Source of the DNA: an uncultured Shimia sp.
Lineage (GTDB): Bacteria; Pseudomonadota; Alphaproteobacteria; Rhodobacterales; Rhodobacteraceae
Assembly: GCF_947498095.1 (NCBI RefSeq)
Contig: NZ_CANMJE010000005.1
Coordinates: 1 to 64,000 of the forward strand
Direction of reading: 5' to 3'
Length of the DNA: 64,000 nucleotides
In this document: positions 26,049 through 35,146 of the stretch, in pieces
Position numbering within the stretch: position 1 is the first letter of the stretch
How the letters are laid out: every line of letters starts with the position of its first letter
Position numbers and translations under genes: made by a program
Notes under the pieces: generated by a model
The model's input: only the letters and a program-made list of their open reading frames with translations
What the model was told of the DNA's origin: nothing
Database searches by the model: none

Positions 26049-26504
26049 TCAGAGAGGGCCGGGGCGTTTCTCTTCCGACAAGAGCACATTGGCCTCCACG
26101 TCCCCGACCCCCGGCAGTGTCATGATCCGCCGCCGAAGCACCCGCTCAAAATCAGCAATGTCGCGTGCCGTCACGCGCAGCCGATAGTCGTACATGCCCA
26201 GAACATGTTCGACCGTTTGCACTTCGGGAATGGCAGAAACTGCGCGTTCAAAGTCTTCCAAACTAACACGCCCCTTGGTCGCCAGCTTCACGCCCAGAAA
26301 GACGGTGACCCCAAACCCCAGTTTTTCTGCGTCGAGGTCCAGTCGACGTCCCTTGATAATCCCAGCATCGTGCAATCGTCTGATCCGCCGCCACGTTGCT
26401 GGCTGACTCAGACCCAGACGTCGGCCAAGTGCTCCGGCCGATTGCGTAGCATCCCGTGCAAGCGCCTTGACCAGCGCCCGATCAAAGTCATCAAGGTCAC
26501 TCAT
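26049..26504 (-). CDS. Lrp/AsnC-family regulator (second of a pair)
   Basis: A 151-residue protein with an N-terminal helix-turn-helix (GALGRRLGLSQPATWRRIRRL) and a C-terminal RAM effector domain (VTVFLGVKL, VEHVLGMYDYRLRVTARD). It senses amino acids and acts as an octamer or dimer. Its ATG overlaps the stop of the preceding Lrp gene (ATGA), so both are made from one message. The aminotransferase gene downstream on the same strand may be a target or part of the unit, separated by 113 bases. Confidence 0.93.
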   Translation of the reverse strand: MSDLDDFDRALVKALARDATQSAGALGRRLGLSQPATWRRIRRLHDAGIIKGRRLDLDAEKLGFGVTVFLGVKLATKGRVSLEDFERAVSAIPEVQTVEHVLGMYDYRLRVTARDIADFERVLRRRIMTLPGVGDVEANVLLSEEKRPGPL

Positions 26505-26956
26505 ATCGGCAGGCTTTCTTCTGACTTGATCCGCGCCACATGCATCAACGCCTCAATATCGGCGATGTGTGGCAAAGTCAGGATTTGGCTGCGATAGATT
26601 TCTTGATAATGCGCCATATCCCGGGCAATCACGGACAACCGCACGTCGACACGCCCCAGAAACGTCTGAATTTCGATCACCTCCGGCACTTCGCGCGCGG
26701 CGCCAATGAAATCGTCAAAGGCGTTGGATTGTGTCTTGTCGAGCGTGATCCGCAGAGAGACCTCAACCGCATAGCCCAACGCTTGCCAGTCGATGACCGC
26801 CCTTTGGCCTCTTAAGACGCCCTCAGCCTGCAACTTGTCCAACCTCCGTGACAGGCGCGACGGGGTCAGTGTCAACCGGTCGGCAAGTTCAGGTAACGGC
26901 AGCGTCGGGTCAGCCTGTAGTTGGCGCAGTATGCGCCGATCAACATCATCAAGCAT
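26501..26956 (-). CDS. Lrp/AsnC-family regulator (first of a pair)
   Basis: A 151-residue Lrp/AsnC protein of the same length as its coupled neighbour but with clearly different sequence (ELADRLTLTPSRLSRRLDKL as recognition region; VEIQ-like effector part reading VIEIQTFLGRVDVRL). A tandem pair of this kind could form hetero-oligomers. It is transcribed away from ilvC, and a perfect 6+6 palindrome lies 13 bases upstream of its start. Siroheme-decarboxylase (AhbA/NirD-like) relatives were considered, but the helix-turn-helix is well preserved, so a regulator is favoured. Confidence 0.93.
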   Translation of the reverse strand: MLDDVDRRILRQLQADPTLPLPELADRLTLTPSRLSRRLDKLQAEGVLRGQRAVIDWQALGYAVEVSLRITLDKTQSNAFDDFIGAAREVPEVIEIQTFLGRVDVRLSVIARDMAHYQEIYRSQILTLPHIADIEALMHVARIKSEESLPI

Positions 26957-26969
26957 GAAACTCTCAATT

Positions 26970-26987
26970 ATTCGCCATATTGCGAAT
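26970..26987. promoter_or_regulatory. palindrome ATTCGC-N6-GCGAAT, operator candidate
   Basis: A perfect 6+6 inverted repeat in the ilvC/Lrp divergent region, closest to the Lrp start. Size and A/T centre fit Lrp/AsnC-type sites; the target protein is probably one of the two adjacent Lrp proteins. Confidence 0.45.
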
Positions 26988-27008
26988 GATTAACTTAAAG
27001 ATTGGTGA

Positions 27009-28112
<1,104 letters not shown>

Positions 28113-28141
28113 TCCCCTTCTGGGCACATTCAGTCTGCGAA

Positions 28142-28169
28142 GGGGCGCCCAGTTGGGTGCCCCTTTTCA
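28142..28169 (+). terminator. rho-independent terminator of ilvC
   Basis: GGGGCGCCCA-GTT-GGGTGCCCC followed by TTTT, 30 bases after the ilvC stop. Confidence 0.8.
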
Positions 28170-28212
28170 TTTCCAACAACTGGGTTAGGTTGGCCCGAGC
28201 GGAGGGAATCCC

Positions 28213-29364
28213 ATGCCAGATCAAATCCTGCCGGCCACGGCTTACACCAGCGATGACTGGTTCCGCGCCGAACAGGCCAGCCTGTTCCAGAACGCCTGGC
28301 ATCTGGCTGGTTTTGAACCGGATTTTGCAGAAACCGGCGACTATGTCACCCTACGCGCAGGCAAAAGCCCCCTTGCGATTCTGAAAGACGGCAACGGCAA
28401 CTTGCGGGCGTTTCACAACCTTTGCCGTCATCGTGGCACAGAACTTCTCGAAGGGCGCGGCAACGCGGGTAAGACGTTGGTGTGCCCCTACCACCGCTGG
28501 ACCTATGGCTTGGATGGCCGTCTGCGCGGCGTGCCGGATCAACGCGAGTGTTTTCCCGATCTGAACAAATCCAGGCTGTCCCTGCACGACGCCTCCGTTG
28601 GAAAGTGGAAAGGCATGGTTTTCGCAAATGCCGACCCAAATGCCGACTTTGCCGCTTGGATCGCGGAGGTCGACTCCGCCGCTTTCCCCCATGACCTGAC
28701 CTGCGCAGACCTGCAAATGGGCGAAGAGCTTGTCTACCGCATGCACTGCAACTGGAAAGTCTTTTTTGAGAATGCCATCGACGGCTACCACCTTGCCTAC
28801 CTGCATGAAAACACCCTCGGCGGCCCCAAACCAGGCCTGAACCACTGGGATGTACATGGGCAGGCGATGGTTTGGTACTCGACCGAGCGTGACGGCATCC
28901 GCAACCGGATTCCAAAATTTGTTGAGGATCAGGCACGCAACACTGGCACGCCCAAGATCAAAGGTGCCGAAGACCCCGGTTATGGCGGCGTCTACATGTT
29001 GTTTCCAACAACCATCATCACCCCCAGCCCCTGGTCGCTGACCGTAAGCACACTGGAACCCGTCGATGCAAACACGACGATCATGCGGGCCCGCACATGG
29101 GTGCCGAAATCATGGTGGGCGTCTTCAGAAAAGCCATCGCAAGCGCCGGGTTATGACCCCGCCTCAGGTGAAATCCAAAGCCGATTCTGGACCCAACACC
29201 CCCTTGAAACCGGCGACTTCCAGACCGAAGACATCTGGGTTTGCGAAAAGATGCAGCGCAGCCTGCACGCACCCAACTACTCTGTCGGCGCACTGGCGCA
29301 GGGCACGGGTGGCGAAGACATGCTGGAAGTGTTCCAACGCTGGGTGCGCGAGGCCGTGCAATGA
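28213..29364 (+). CDS. Rieske-type ring-hydroxylating/demethylating oxygenase, alpha subunit
   Basis: A 383-residue oxygenase. The Rieske cluster ligands are CRH and CPYH, 17 residues apart (LCRHRGTELL to VCPYHRWTYG), and the mononuclear iron site is DGYHLAYLH near residue 195. The family covers aromatic dioxygenases and N-demethylases such as those for glycine betaine or choline-type amines; the substrate is not decided by motifs. No reductase gene is adjacent. The EamA gene starts within its stop (ATGA), suggesting that uptake or export of a metabolite is coupled. Confidence 0.88.
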   Translation: MPDQILPATAYTSDDWFRAEQASLFQNAWHLAGFEPDFAETGDYVTLRAGKSPLAILKDGNGNLRAFHNLCRHRGTELLEGRGNAGKTLVCPYHRWTYGLDGRLRGVPDQRECFPDLNKSRLSLHDASVGKWKGMVFANADPNADFAAWIAEVDSAAFPHDLTCADLQMGEELVYRMHCNWKVFFENAIDGYHLAYLHENTLGGPKPGLNHWDVHGQAMVWYSTERDGIRNRIPKFVEDQARNTGTPKIKGAEDPGYGGVYMLFPTTIITPSPWSLTVSTLEPVDANTTIMRARTWVPKSWWASSEKPSQAPGYDPASGEIQSRFWTQHPLETGDFQTEDIWVCEKMQRSLHAPNYSVGALAQGTGGEDMLEVFQRWVREAVQ

Positions 29365-30275
29365 GCACTTCTCCGGGGCTTCGCAACTGGCTCAAACTGA
29401 TCAGCCTTGGCATCATCTGGGGCGCGTCCTTCATGTCGGTCACCGTTACCCTGCGTGATTTCGGCCCACTGACAGTCGTCGCTTCGCGAGTGGTGTTAGG
29501 CGCCGCTGCGCTCTACATCGTTGTGCGCGCATTAGGGATCGGTTTGCCCGACTGGCGTACAAGCGAGGGCAAACGCATCTGGGGGTTTGCCCTGCTCATG
29601 GGCATCTTTTCAAACGCCCTGCCCTTCACGCTGTTAAGCTGGGGCCAGAAATACGTTGCCTCGGGCTTTGCCGGAGTCTGTATGGCTGTTGTCCCTCTCT
29701 TCGTGCTGCCGCTGGCGCACCTTTTGGTGCCCGGAGAACGCATGTCCCCGCGAAAGGTTATCAGCTTTCTCATCGGCTTTGTCGGCGTGGTTATTCTGAT
29801 CGGCCTCGATGCGTTTCGTTCGCTCGGCTCTGACTTTGAGGCTCTGGCCCGCATGGCCTGCCTTGGCGCATCCCTCTGCTACGCCATCGGCTCCATCAGC
29901 ACGCGACTTTGTCCGCCCACCAACATGCTCTCGCTGTCTGCCGCCGCCCTGATCTGTGCCGCGGTCCTGATCCTGCCCCTCGCCCTCTGGAAAGAAGGGC
30001 TGCCATCGACCGGCTCCTCCCTCTCTCTCACCGCGCTGATTTACCTCGCCATCCTGCCCACAGCGATCGCGCAGGTCATGGTCGTACAAGTGGTGCGTGA
30101 TGCAGGCCCTAGCTTCATGTCCTTGGTCAACTACCAGGTGCCTGTCTGGTCTGTCCTCTTCGGAGCCATTCTCCTGCACGAAGAACTACCTCCGCAACTG
30201 CTGATCTCGCTCGTATTGATCCTCGGCGGGTTGGTCCTCGGCCGCAAACGTCGCCGCACGTCTTATGGCGCGTGA
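29361..30275 (+). CDS. EamA/DMT-family transporter
   Basis: A 304-residue inner-membrane protein with about ten hydrophobic segments arranged as two EamA repeats (first starting IIWGASFMSVTVTL, second around LGASLCYAIGSIS). Typical for efflux of amino acids or small metabolites. The start at 29361 overlaps the Rieske oxygenase stop by ATGA; the same frame is open upstream but inside the oxygenase gene. Ends in an Arg/Lys-rich cytosolic tail. Confidence 0.88.
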   Translation: MSTSPGLRNWLKLISLGIIWGASFMSVTVTLRDFGPLTVVASRVVLGAAALYIVVRALGIGLPDWRTSEGKRIWGFALLMGIFSNALPFTLLSWGQKYVASGFAGVCMAVVPLFVLPLAHLLVPGERMSPRKVISFLIGFVGVVILIGLDAFRSLGSDFEALARMACLGASLCYAIGSISTRLCPPTNMLSLSAAALICAAVLILPLALWKEGLPSTGSSLSLTALIYLAILPTAIAQVMVVQVVRDAGPSFMSLVNYQVPVWSVLFGAILLHEELPPQLLISLVLILGGLVLGRKRRRTSYGA

Positions 30276-30347
30276 TGCACAGACCCGGTTCACTGGCGCA
30301 CGATATGTTATGTTGTAACGCCTCCAGAACTACCCCATCTGAGGCCC

Positions 30348-30914
30348 ATGACTGAAACGAGCATTCACACAAGACAGGGTCTGCCAACTGAGATGCAGAT
30401 CCTGCTCCGGGATTATCCGCGCGAAGCATGGCCGGATCACCCGGATTTCGCCGAGTCCATCCAGAACTGGATGGGGGCTCATCAAATGTTTCGCCGTCTG
30501 GGTGAGATTGTACACGGCTCAACCCAACAGGTGATCGAGCGCAACATGGACCCCGAGGCCTATGCCAAGAGATTGGGCCAATATGGGAACCTTTTGGTGC
30601 AGAACCTGCATGGGCATCACGGGTGGGAAGACCGGGCGTTTTTCCCGGAACTTACTCGCGCTGATGCGCGGTTTTCCGGTGGCTTGGACATGTTAGAAAC
30701 CGACCACGAAGAGCTGGACGCACTTCTGGATCGGTTAACAACAGCTGCCAACCGCTACTTAAAACTGTCGGATATGTCACCAAAGGACGCGCCAGCTGAA
30801 CTGCCGGCGTTACTCAAAGAGACCGGCGCGATAGGCGGATTTCTTGAACGCCACCTGACCGACGAAGAAGACCTCGTCGTACCAATCTTGTTGCACCATA
30901 AACTGCGTGGCTAA
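30348..30914 (+). CDS. hemerythrin-like (HHE) domain protein
   Basis: A 188-residue, mostly helical protein. Histidine/acidic ligands of a di-iron four-helix bundle appear as HQMFRRLGE, HGHHGWEDRAFFPEL, DHEELDALLDRL and RHLTDEEDLVVPI. Such proteins bind oxygen or NO or protect iron-sulfur clusters; which applies is not readable. It stands alone between the EamA gene and the convergent glmM gene. No signal peptide. Confidence 0.85.
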   Translation: MTETSIHTRQGLPTEMQILLRDYPREAWPDHPDFAESIQNWMGAHQMFRRLGEIVHGSTQQVIERNMDPEAYAKRLGQYGNLLVQNLHGHHGWEDRAFFPELTRADARFSGGLDMLETDHEELDALLDRLTTAANRYLKLSDMSPKDAPAELPALLKETGAIGGFLERHLTDEEDLVVPILLHHKLRG

Positions 30915-30935
30915 AGCCGCAGAGTGTTCAGGTCG

Positions 30936-32282
30936 TCAAAGGGCGGCCTGAACCGCATCCACAACACTGTCGACGGTCTTTTCCAACAAACCTGCGTCTT
31001 CGCACTCGGCCATGACCCGAACCAATGGTTCTGTTCCTGATTTTCGGATCAAGAGGCGACCTTGACCCAACAGAGCCTGTTCTGCTGCTGTAATCGCAGC
31101 CTTAACACTGTCGGTGTCCAGCGGTGTCTGCCCCACGTCGTAGCGCACGTTCTTGAGCATCTGTGGAACGGTTTCAAAGCTACGCGTCAAATCAGACGCG
31201 GGCTTGCCGGTTTCCACCATTGCCGCCAGGAACTGCAGCCCTGCCATAAGGCCATCACCGGTCGTGGCATGATCCGTCATAACGATGTGCCCGGATTGCT
31301 CGCCCCCAAGGTTGTAGCCCCCTGCACGCATGGCCTCGACGACATAGCGATCCCCGACCGCGGTACGTTCAAGCCGAAGGCCCTTTCCCTCAAGAAAGCG
31401 TTCAAGCCCAAGGTTGGACATCACGGTTGCCACCAATGCGCCACCACGCAACCGTCCCTCGGTCGCCCAGCGATCTGCAAGCAACGCCATGACCTGATCG
31501 CCATCAGCCACCTGACCATTCTCATCAATGATCATCACCCGGTCGGCATCGCCGTCCAACGAAATCCCGACATGCGCCCCATGCGCCACAACGGCCTCGG
31601 CAGCCGTGGTCGTATGTGTCGAGCCACAGCCAAGGTTGATGTTGACGCCATCCGGGTTTGTCCCAATCGGGATCACCTCTGCGCCCAATTCCCAAAGTGC
31701 CTCGGGGGCCGCGCGATAGGCCGCGCCGTTCGCACAATCCACCACCACTTTCAGGCCCTTGAACGGCACAGCAGAAGGCAACGAGCTTTTGACCCGCTCG
31801 ATATAGCGGAAGCGGCCATCGTCGATCCGTTTGGCGCGTCCGATATTGATCGACTGAACAGGCTCGACACCTTGTTCAATCAGGGTTTCGATTTCGTGCT
31901 CGACCTCGTCCGACAGCTTGAAACCATCAGGGCCAAAGAACTTGATCCCATTGTCCTCAGCCGGGTTATGGCTGGCCGAAATCATCACACCCAGATCGGC
32001 GCGCATGGATGTGGTCAGCAAGCCCACCGCTGGCGTTGGGACAGGGCCCAGCAACAGCACGTTCATTCCGGTCGAGGTTAAACCAGCCGTCAGGGCATTT
32101 TCAAACATGTAACCAGACAGGCGGGTGTCTTTGCCGATCACAACGCGGTGGTTGTTTTGACCGTCATTGCGGAAGTATCGCCCGACAGCTGCACCGATAC
32201 GCAACGCCATTTCAGCCGTCATCGGGTATTGGTTTGCCCTGCCACGCACTCCGTCAGTGCCAAAGAACTTACGCCCCATCAA
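30936..32282 (-). CDS. glmM: phosphoglucosamine mutase
   Basis: A 448-residue enzyme converting glucosamine-6-phosphate to glucosamine-1-phosphate for peptidoglycan and [15 protein letters not shown] at the start, the phosphoserine loop [14 protein letters not shown] around residue 100, the metal loop [10 protein letters not shown] and the C-terminal phosphate-binding [12 protein letters not shown] are present. It overlaps folP by 14 bases, a classic folP-glmM pair. The protein is complete. Confidence 0.97.
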   Translation of the reverse strand: MMGRKFFGTDGVRGRANQYPMTAEMALRIGAAVGRYFRNDGQNNHRVVIGKDTRLSGYMFENALTAGLTSTGMNVLLLGPVPTPAVGLLTTSMRADLGVMISASHNPAEDNGIKFFGPDGFKLSDEVEHEIETLIEQGVEPVQSINIGRAKRIDDGRFRYIERVKSSLPSAVPFKGLKVVVDCANGAAYRAAPEALWELGAEVIPIGTNPDGVNINLGCGSTHTTTAAEAVVAHGAHVGISLDGDADRVMIIDENGQVADGDQVMALLADRWATEGRLRGGALVATVMSNLGLERFLEGKGLRLERTAVGDRYVVEAMRAGGYNLGGEQSGHIVMTDHATTGDGLMAGLQFLAAMVETGKPASDLTRSFETVPQMLKNVRYDVGQTPLDTDSVKAAITAAEQALLGQGRLLIRKSGTEPLVRVMAECEDAGLLEKTVDSVVDAVQAAL

Positions 32283-33288
32283 AATCTCCCGTTGTCACGG
32301 CCTGCCAAAGGCGAAGGGCCTGTCTCGTGTCATGCACATCATGCACTCGCACCACCTGCACACCTTGGGCGATGCCTTCAAGCGCGACGGCAACCGAGCC
32401 GCCTACGCGTTGGTTCGGATCTTCGGCTGCCCCGATCACCTTGATAAAGCCTTTACGGCTCGCACCCAACAAAATGGGGCACCCCAAACTGTGAAACAGG
32501 CTGATACGTGCCAACAGCGCAAGGTTATGTGCGATTGTTTTTCCAAATCCGATCCCCGGATCCACCATAATCTGGTCGTGCGGGATGCCTTGAGCGACCA
32601 GCCAGTCTATCTGTGCTTCAAGGAAGTCGTACACATCCAACAGCACATTATCATAGGTTGGGTCTTGCTGCATTGTAGCCGGGTCACCCTGTGCATGCAT
32701 GACACAGACCGGTGCACCATGGGCGGCACAGAGCGGTGCAAGATCGGCATCAAAGGTGAAACCGGCCACGTCGTTGACCAGCACAGCACCAGCTTCGAGT
32801 GCTGCCTCGGCGACGGGCGCTTTGCGGGTATCGATGCTGATCGGCACGCCAATGTCATGCGAGATCGCAGCAATAACCGGAGCCGTCCGGGCAATTTCCT
32901 GCTCAATAGGAACTTCAATGGCGCCGGGGCGCGTGGACTCGCCACCAATGTCGATCAGAGTGGCGCCTTCGAACACCATTGTTCGGGCGCGATTGACAGC
33001 ATTTGAAGGATCATCATGTTGCCCACCATCAGAGAAACTGTCCGGCGTAACATTCAAAATCCCCATCACTTGCACGTCGGTCATCGACAGACCGCCGATC
33101 GGTCTCCGGGGGGGCACCAAGCGATCGAGGACGGATGCCGGGATTTCTGATGCTGGGATGACACGTGCTTTGCCTTCGCGAGAAAGGACTTCGACATGTG
33201 TAAACCACGTCCAGCCTCCAGCCAGTGTCAGAGCGCCATCGGGGCGCGCTGCATCAGTTTGGGGGATCGCACGGTAATAGATCTTCAT
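32269..33288 (-). CDS. folP: dihydropteroate synthase
   Basis: A 339-residue TIM-barrel enzyme joining pABA to the pterin in folate synthesis, the sulfonamide target. [31 protein letters not shown] and GASRKGFIK (late loop) are all seen. About 70 residues precede the core and are not part of the usual ~270-residue domain; this extension is also typical in related bacteria as far as I recall. It lies between folB (gap 39 bases) and glmM (14-base overlap). Confidence 0.95.
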   Translation of the reverse strand: MKIYYRAIPQTDAARPDGALTLAGGWTWFTHVEVLSREGKARVIPASEIPASVLDRLVPPRRPIGGLSMTDVQVMGILNVTPDSFSDGGQHDDPSNAVNRARTMVFEGATLIDIGGESTRPGAIEVPIEQEIARTAPVIAAISHDIGVPISIDTRKAPVAEAALEAGAVLVNDVAGFTFDADLAPLCAAHGAPVCVMHAQGDPATMQQDPTYDNVLLDVYDFLEAQIDWLVAQGIPHDQIMVDPGIGFGKTIAHNLALLARISLFHSLGCPILLGASRKGFIKVIGAAEDPNQRVGGSVAVALEGIAQGVQVVRVHDVHDTRQALRLWQAVTTGDFDGA

Positions 33289-33327
33289 GTTTTCTGAATG
33301 GGCTTTTCCGCGGCACTTGGCAAGCCG

Positions 33328-34242
33328 CTAGATGCGCGCATCCTGAACCGGATGGAACGCTGCCGGAAGCGTCGTGGATCGCGGCAGTGTTTCGCCGATA
33401 GAAAGAACACTGCTCGCGTCCAAAAGGTTGGCAAACCAAAACGCCAGCATCAGGCTGTCGCTTGGCGGCGCATCGGGGCCGTCAACCGCATCCAACACAA
33501 TCTTGGATGGCGCCCAGATACAGGGGTGTCCGTTTCTCATTGCCCAATCGAGTTCGGTTCGTGTGGCAACAACCTCGCAGCGCGGTTCGCGGGCTGACAA
33601 GGACAATGCATTTTGTTCGATAGACAAAAGATCAATACGCGTTTGTGCTGCTTTGCCGTTAGCCTGCGGCACTGGCAAAGCGTGTGGGCCGACACAAATA
33701 ACCAAGGGGTCTTTGCTGTCACACAACTGATCCACCCACCCACGCAAATTGTCAGATTCAAGCGCTTCGTTCGACAGGAACACGATGCGGGGATGCGGTG
33801 AGTCAGCCTCGGACTTTGCGAGCCCCTTTGCGCTACGCACAATCTCAACGCCCAGAACCCCTGCTCCACGGTCCAGCTTTTCGATGCGAACAAACACACG
33901 CACCGCTTGGGGTTCGGACAAGATGCGGTCGCCAATGCGCTCTGCCAAAGTTTCCAACAGGTTCAATCGCTCTGCCGACAACTCACCATGGATGGCTTCG
34001 GTAACCTTGTCGTAAGACAGGATACGATCCACATCATCCTCAACCGGGGTCTCAATTGCGCGAACTTCGACCACAACATTGAAGCGAACCCGTTGCGTTG
34101 TATCACGCTCGACTTGAAACGCGCCGATCTCAACTTCGACCGTCAGATCACGTACCGAGATACGATCCAAGGGATCGGATCCCGCCGTTGCCGCGGACCG
34201 CTCAGACGGATGAGCAAAAGCCAGGCGCGTTTCATCGGTCAT
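33328..34242 (-). CDS. folB: dihydroneopterin aldolase with a long C-terminal extension
   Basis: A 304-residue protein. The first ~140 residues form a FolB domain (ISVRDLTVEVEIGAFQVERD, YDKVTEAI, NLLETLAERIGDRIL, VRVFVRIEKLD), giving 6-hydroxymethyl-dihydropterin for FolP. The remaining ~160 residues (from HPRIVFLSNEALE) match no domain I know; they are alpha/beta in character. FolB is normally about 120 residues, so this is a fusion or a lineage-specific extension. Start of the folB-folP-glmM unit. Confidence 0.85.
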   Translation of the reverse strand: MTDETRLAFAHPSERSAATAGSDPLDRISVRDLTVEVEIGAFQVERDTTQRVRFNVVVEVRAIETPVEDDVDRILSYDKVTEAIHGELSAERLNLLETLAERIGDRILSEPQAVRVFVRIEKLDRGAGVLGVEIVRSAKGLAKSEADSPHPRIVFLSNEALESDNLRGWVDQLCDSKDPLVICVGPHALPVPQANGKAAQTRIDLLSIEQNALSLSAREPRCEVVATRTELDWAMRNGHPCIWAPSKIVLDAVDGPDAPPSDSLMLAFWFANLLDASSVLSIGETLPRSTTLPAAFHPVQDARI

Positions 34243-34356
34243 CAGGTCAGCTCCTCAGGAATACATCGGCCACAAGACGACCGTAGGCCTGCGGCTTAAC
34301 AGGCCGATCAGAGCCAATCCAGCCCCCAAGCTTCACATGTGTTTTTGTAGAGAGGT

Positions 34357-34998
34357 TCAGTTCTTTGACAAGCGTGTCGGCGGCTGGCGATAGAAATGAT
34401 GAACACCAATTGTTGCCGTGCGCTTGTACTGACGCGACCAGGCGGGTGACACGGCCTTTGTGTGGTAGTGGGTTGCACCACTGGTCAATTCACGGGGTGC
34501 ACCGTCAATCATGAACTTTGCGACTTTGCCGACCCGATCGTAGGCGTCTTGTTCATAGATCTTATTGGCAACGCCATCGCAGTTGTACGTGAACTGGCAC
34601 TGGTACTTCTTGCCGGTGCCTTGCTTGATCACGCCACACAATGTCGACGGGTAATAGTTATGATCCACGCGGTTCAAGATCACTTCAGCCACGGCGAACT
34701 GACCTTTGACGCTTTCTCCACGCGCTTCGAAATACAGGGCTTCGGCAAGACACTGCCATTCTTCGTCAACCTGCTTGGCTGCCGGCTGTCCATCAATCCA
34801 CTTGCGTGAATACTGGATTTCGGCGGGTTTCTTGCGACGCTCCGAGCCCAAAAGCGCTTTGAGCTTGGTTCCAGAGAACAGAGTCTGACCGAACCGTGCT
34901 TTGTCAGCAGGGCTGGTGTGCTGGCCCGTTGGGGCCTCGGCGAAAGCACCAGTTCCAACAAGAACCAGTGCCAAAATAACAGTGACAAAACGGTGCAT
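34357..34998 (-). CDS. cell wall hydrolase, SleB family
   Basis: A 213-residue secreted protein with an N-terminal signal peptide (about 22 residues ending AFA-EAP). The C-terminal Hydrolase_2/SleB domain starts CLAEALYFEARGES (catalytic Glu) and contains AVAEVILNRVDH and ATHYHTKAVSPAWS. It should cleave peptidoglycan glycan strands in the periplasm. ATG 34998 with GCGAGG is preferred to TTG 35004. Stands alone. Confidence 0.88.
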   Translation of the reverse strand: MHRFVTVILALVLVGTGAFAEAPTGQHTSPADKARFGQTLFSGTKLKALLGSERRKKPAEIQYSRKWIDGQPAAKQVDEEWQCLAEALYFEARGESVKGQFAVAEVILNRVDHNYYPSTLCGVIKQGTGKKYQCQFTYNCDGVANKIYEQDAYDRVGKVAKFMIDGAPRELTSGATHYHTKAVSPAWSRQYKRTATIGVHHFYRQPPTRLSKN

Positions 34999-35146
34999 AA
35001 GCAACCTCGCAGACTATATGTTCGGATCCTCCCCAGGCCGAATTCGAGGGGTCTTACAGGAAACGTGCTAAAAGGTCCAGCGAACCAAGGTCGCACGGAT
35101 CACGCTTGCCAAAAATGTCAAGATGTTGCGGGCATTTTTCCAAAAA

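Noticed and set aside
26049-26956. Siroheme decarboxylase pair (AhbA/AhbB-like) instead of Lrp regulators
   Set aside because: Both proteins keep strong helix-turn-helix sequences and no heme-d1 genes are near.
31062-32081. 339-residue open frame opposite glmM
   Set aside because: Antisense shadow; Cys/His-rich because it mirrors glmM codons.
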